Below are positions 60,557 through 64,000 of a stretch of DNA of 64,000 nt, one piece after another. The notes under the pieces were generated by a model, which saw nothing but the letters and a program-made list of their open reading frames with translations, was not told the origin of the DNA and did no database searches. A program made the translations under genes and the position numbers. The DNA lies in the NCBI GenBank assembly GCA_020630575.1, contig JAHDBD010000007.1:124001-188000 (forward strand), given 5' to 3'. This DNA is from Bernardetia sp. (lineage in GTDB: Bacteria; Bacteroidota; Bacteroidia; Cytophagales; Bernardetiaceae). How positions within the stretch are numbered: position 1 is the first letter of the stretch; every line of letters begins with the position of its first letter.

Positions 60557-61102
60557 TTAGGTGTAGCGTGTATTTATTTTTTGATAAATAGAGTCAGGAA
60601 TAGCCTTTTTAGAATCTTTTGTGGTATCTAGTTTTTCGTTTGTGCCTTGTTGAGATGGTGTCAAGTTTTTGGATATATATACTTGTTTTTGATCTTTCTG
60701 TAAAAAATCAAACTGCCAATCTAACAAATTATTTTTCCAAAGATACGCCAAACCAATTACTAATATAAGAATAAATAATAACCCTTCTGTGAACGCATAT
60801 ATTTTCCAACTACTTTCTATTGCTTGTAATTTAGAATCGATCAAAATTTTTGACCAAGGAAATAAAAATATAATTTCTACTTCAAAGAGTACAAAAATTA
60901 AGGCTATCAAATAAAAACGAATATTAAACTTACCCCAACTTCCAATTACAGTTTCTTCTCCACATTCATAAGTAGATAGTTTTTCTTTTGTTGGATTATG
61001 AGGGCGAAAGATTTTTCCAATGCTCAAAGAAATCAAAGCAAAAAAAGCTCCTATAATTAAAAAAAGTAAAACTAAACCAAAACTAGAAACAGAACAAAGC
61101 AT
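60557..61102 (-). CDS. nuoA: NADH-quinone oxidoreductase subunit A
   Basis: Three-helix subunit of the proton-pumping complex I membrane arm. NuoA hallmarks are STYECGEETVIGSWGKFNIRFYLIALIFVLFEVEIIFLFPW. At 181 residues it is ~60 longer than typical NuoA because of a charged C-terminal tail after LLDWQF. The other nuo genes are not adjacent, so it is separated from the usual nuoABCDEFGHIJKLMN cluster. Confidence 0.93.
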   Translation of the reverse strand: MLCSVSSFGLVLLFLIIGAFFALISLSIGKIFRPHNPTKEKLSTYECGEETVIGSWGKFNIRFYLIALIFVLFEVEIIFLFPWSKILIDSKLQAIESSWKIYAFTEGLLFILILVIGLAYLWKNNLLDWQFDFLQKDQKQVYISKNLTPSQQGTNEKLDTTKDSKKAIPDSIYQKINTRYT

Positions 61103-61171
61103 ATAGAATTAATTATAAAGTAGAAAAAAAATATTATTTCGACCTGTTCATAAATTTTTATTGGTTCAAAA

Positions 61172-61708
61172 TTAGTCCTTGAGCCTATATCCTAATCTTG
61201 TTTTGGTGCGAATCATTTCTTTTACTGCGTCCATATCTGAAACAGAATCAAATGATTTTTTTGGAACAACATATACAATATGCCTATTTTGATAAATAAG
61301 TAAATAATGTTTGAATTCTCTTATTTTATATATTCTTCGCCAAGTAAGAGTGGTATGACTCTCTAAAGTAACTACTTCTATGCGTTCAGGTTCAAAATAA
61401 AATGTAGTTAATTCTGAAAGAGAAGGGTTTTTTTCAAAATAAGTCTTTGTCCTCAAATAAGTAAGGATGGGTAAAACTAAAAATAAAACAACCATCAAAC
61501 TTAAAAGTAAACCAAGTTTTAGGTCTGAGTCAGCCCATTGTCCATCTGTAATACGTTTCTCTAAAAGCATTATGATGAGCATGGTCGCTAAAAAAATACT
61601 CAACCAAACCATTTTGCTACGTAATAATAGCGAAAAATTTAGTCGAAGATATTCTTCAAAATTGAGCTTTGCCTTTACTTCTATTATTTTTTCTTTTTCT
61701 TCTTTCAT
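61172..61708 (-). CDS. YcxB-like membrane protein
   Basis: About 178 residues starting at 61708 (MKEEKEKIIEVKAKLNFEEYL); the longer frame to 61804 adds a nonconserved hydrophobic start. Two central helices (VWLSIFLATMLIIMLLE and LGLLLSLMVVLFLVLPILTYL) split the protein, followed by YFEPERIEVVTLESHTTLTWRRIYKIREF and the YVVPKKSF motif, typical of YcxB-like domain proteins of unknown function. Confidence 0.7.
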   Translation of the reverse strand: MKEEKEKIIEVKAKLNFEEYLRLNFSLLLRSKMVWLSIFLATMLIIMLLEKRITDGQWADSDLKLGLLLSLMVVLFLVLPILTYLRTKTYFEKNPSLSELTTFYFEPERIEVVTLESHTTLTWRRIYKIREFKHYLLIYQNRHIVYVVPKKSFDSVSDMDAVKEMIRTKTRLGYRLKD

Positions 61709-61814
61709 ACTACAAATAACGCTTTTTTTAAGCAAAAATAAAGAATAGAATACCAAAAAATCAAAACATTTTAACTTTCGAAAGTTATTTATGCTCAAAA
61801 ACATAATTTTTTTC

Positions 61815-62966
61815 TTATTCTATTTCATAAACTGCACGAACAGGATAATGATCTGAAAAGGGAACTTCTCTATGAGTATTGAAGTAAATACAATCTAATT
61901 TTTCACTATCGTAAAACTGATTGTCTATTCTAAGAAAAAATAATTTCCCATTGAAAGTAAATCCTGTTCCTAATCCTTTACTTTCAAAAGAGTTTTTGAG
62001 GTTTCTACGAAGTTTGAAATAGGTATAACTATAAGGCAAATCATTCAAATCGCCACATAAAATAACTGGATATGGACTTGTTGCTATATGATTGATAATA
62101 GTCTGAACCTGCTGCGCTCGCATAGAAAATCCTCTTTTGAGCCGTTTGCCTGCATACCAAAAAGTTTGTTCGGGCTGATCTATGAGTTGAAGTTCATTTT
62201 GATTGATACTCATTGATTCTAAATGAACATTATAAATTCTGATTGTATCTTTTCCTTTCACTATATCAGCGAAAATAGCACCATTATCAGTTCGAACTCT
62301 AAAAGGAACTTCTCCTTTACTTATAAATGGATATTTTGAAAAAATGGCTATACCAAACTGTCCCTTATTATGATTGGCAGAGGTATAACGAACATGAAAG
62401 TAATAAGGGTTGTCTGAATCTTGTGCTGATAATTGTTCTCTAGTATTAAACGTTTTGGCACTTTCTGAATTATAAAAATCCTGAATACATTTTATCTCTG
62501 AAGTGTCATTTTTTATCCACTTAATTGTATTCTTTGTTATTGTATGCTTATTATCTCTCTCTTGATAAACATCAAATTCTCGTACGTTATAAGACAAAAC
62601 AGATAAAGATTTTTTACTTTTTTCTACGTCTTCTTTCCAAACTCCTCCCAAACTTATGCTGGCTTGCCAAAATGGAAAACCGATAATCAAAACAAATAAG
62701 GAATAAAGTGCGTACCATCTTTTGCGCCACCACCAAAGAAAAACAAAAAATACATTCGCTATTAAACAAAAAGGAATGAGCATTGATACAAAACCTGCAA
62801 TCCAAAAATATTCAGGGGAAACAAGAACCGATAAATAGGAAATTACCGAAATTACCAAAATAAGGCTATTGATAAAACGAAATGTACGACGTGCATTTCG
62901 TCTGCGCCAAGAGTCATATTTTACTTTTCTTCTTCGTGAACTACGAGAACGGTTTGTAGAAGGCAT
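61815..62966 (-). CDS. Membrane-anchored endonuclease/exonuclease/phosphatase-family protein
   Basis: 383 residues. Three N-terminal helices (about 28-100) then an EEP metallohydrolase domain with VLSYNVREFD, IRIYNVHLESM, VILCGDLNDLP and FSDHYPVRAVYE (Asn, Asp and His active-site motifs). Active site faces the periplasm or cytoplasm depending on topology. The N-terminal 15 residues are very basic (NRSRSSRRRKVKYDSWRRR). Substrate unknown: DNA, phospholipid or phosphate esters. Ten bases upstream of the YcxB-like frame, so possibly co-transcribed. Confidence 0.88.
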   Translation of the reverse strand: MPSTNRSRSSRRRKVKYDSWRRRNARRTFRFINSLILVISVISYLSVLVSPEYFWIAGFVSMLIPFCLIANVFFVFLWWWRKRWYALYSLFVLIIGFPFWQASISLGGVWKEDVEKSKKSLSVLSYNVREFDVYQERDNKHTITKNTIKWIKNDTSEIKCIQDFYNSESAKTFNTREQLSAQDSDNPYYFHVRYTSANHNKGQFGIAIFSKYPFISKGEVPFRVRTDNGAIFADIVKGKDTIRIYNVHLESMSINQNELQLIDQPEQTFWYAGKRLKRGFSMRAQQVQTIINHIATSPYPVILCGDLNDLPYSYTYFKLRRNLKNSFESKGLGTGFTFNGKLFFLRIDNQFYDSEKLDCIYFNTHREVPFSDHYPVRAVYEIE

Positions 62967-63106
62967 ATAAAACTTTTACAGCTTATTTTTTAGATAGGAT
63001 AAAGGTCTATTTTAATAGAATATACATTTTTTTTGAAGTTTATAAAAGTAGAACGTAATGATTTGGTTTTACGTTGAGGGTTTTTGGTTATTTTTTTAGA
63101 AATTAT

Positions 63107-64000
63107 CTAATTAGGTATCAGCCAAGGAATACCAAATTTTCCTTCTTTTAGATATATATCTATGCTATCATTTTTTTCTAACTCATAATACATATCTTCT
63201 GAAACTTGTATATCGTTCATATCAGAGGTTTCATGCCATTTATCTAAGTCAAAACTATAAGTAGTTACATCACCAGAACCAATTCTTTTATCAATTATTT
63301 TTGCTTTGTAGATTTTTGGAGTAGAATAATCAAAAATAACATTTGTCAATAGTATTGCTCCAAAAGAGTAAGAAGAAAATACATACAGGAAAAAGACAAC
63401 ATATATATAAGTCTTTCCTTTTTTAAAATTAAACTCTTTTCCGACAAACATAAAAGCCATTAAGGGAATCGTCAAAGCTATAATTAATAACCAAAGAGTA
63501 GAATAATCAAATACATTTACATCTAACAAAGCACGCAAGCTCAAACCAATAGCAGGAATGAATAAAGAAGTCACATTTGCTTTCTTTTCCTCTTTAATAT
63601 CTGCATATCCAACGAAACCTTTTGAAAATTTGGGAAGCAAAATACCCAATAAAACTACTATAATCGAAAATAAAACAGAGTAAGTATAAGGACTTGGATA
63701 AAAAAATATCCATCCTGCGCTACCATAAGTTAAAGCATTATAAAAGTAAGTTACATATTTTGCTGTTTTTAATTTTTTATGATAAGCCTCTGAAAATATT
63801 TCTTGTTCAAATTCTACTTTTTGATTGTCATTTTTTCTTTTTAGTACATCTAAATCAACAAAACAATTACCAAACCAATTATGTAGTTTATCAATATCTT
63901 TTACATATTTTGAAATACGCATACGTTTTTTACCAGAAAAAACAGAAACATAGTTTTGAGTTTTATTAAATCCTGTAATCTCATCAAAGGAAAAAGAATA
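63107..64000 (-). CDS. Hypothetical membrane protein (5' end outside window)
   Basis: The minus-strand frame stays open to the right edge (26 codons beyond the Met at 63922, giving FDEITGFNKTQNYVSVFSGK), so the gene is truncated and the true start is off the window. At least 297 residues are visible. A soluble N-terminal part with a basic and aromatic patch is followed by six membrane helices (residues about 100-230 of the visible part) and a C-terminal beta domain (TYSFDLDKWHETSDMNDIQV). Family not recognised. Confidence 0.6.
   Translation of the reverse strand, partial: YSFSFDEITGFNKTQNYVSVFSGKKRMRISKYVKDIDKLHNWFGNCFVDLDVLKRKNDNQKVEFEQEIFSEAYHKKLKTAKYVTYFYNALTYGSAGWIFFYPSPYTYSVLFSIIVVLLGILLPKFSKGFVGYADIKEEKKANVTSLFIPAIGLSLRALLDVNVFDYSTLWLLIIALTIPLMAFMFVGKEFNFKKGKTYIYVVFFLYVFSSYSFGAILLTNVIFDYSTPKIYKAKIIDKRIGSGDVTTYSFDLDKWHETSDMNDIQVSEDMYYELEKNDSIDIYLKEGKFGIPWLIPN

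Noticed and set aside
1-64000. tRNA or rRNA genes
   Set aside because: No cloverleaf with conserved GGTTCRANNCC arm or rRNA core was recognised anywhere by eye.

Overview
The window looks like chromosomal DNA of a low-GC Bacteroidota bacterium, most likely a Cytophagales glider of the Bernardetia/Flexibacter type (inference). The evidence is a type IX secretion sorting domain on a large metalloprotease, two GldN proteins, a BatC-like TPR protein, Bacteroidota-style -7 boxes (TAnnTTTG) and many AT-rich intergenic hairpins. No rRNA, tRNA, CRISPR array, prophage or intact insertion sequence was found. Both edge genes are cut by the window.

Layout. 0-10 kb: the end of a SpoIIE-type phosphatase, a four-PKD lipoprotein, tsaE overlapping alanine dehydrogenase, a DUF4230 protein, two tandem gldN paralogues and a large acyl-CoA dehydrogenase with a palindromic operator candidate. 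10-16 kb: a broken CHAT gene end, an unlisted 49-residue double-glycine-leader peptide, a full TPR-CHAT protease, ahcY and two small proteins. 16-25 kb: a secreted M43 metalloprotease, a membrane protein with three tandem TIR modules, a GT2 glycosyltransferase and signal peptidase I. 25-33 kb: a TPR-like protein with a Ser/Arg tail, an M48 lipoprotein, an HTTM-like membrane protein, a membrane histidine kinase and a sugar nucleotidyltransferase. 33-43 kb: a LysM lytic transglycosylase, a deaminase, an exported globin-like lipoprotein, an OmpA protein, a nitrilase-family amidase, a TspO-like protein, an App1 phosphatase, endonuclease III and menB. 43-54 kb: a methyltransferase, an RNase D-like exonuclease, a CbpA-like DnaJ, BatC, an Rpn-type nuclease, pdhA, class I aldolase and lipA. 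54-64 kb: two tandem rhodanese lipoproteins, a TMEM175 channel, truB, plsC, serC, a WecA-like transferase, an isolated nuoA and several membrane proteins.

Most genes are housekeeping (translation, central carbon, lipid, menaquinone, envelope) in short transcription units separated by strong hairpin terminators. The accessory material is concentrated at 10.2-13.5 kb (CHAT and peptide) and 19.9-22.7 kb (triple TIR). A dispersed family of short hairpin repeats built on GTTGTTGGTGT (about 23.7, 35.6, 46.4, 50.1 and 56.7 kb) resembles REP elements. The best candidate for something undescribed is the peptide/CHAT locus, followed by the triplicated TIR protein.
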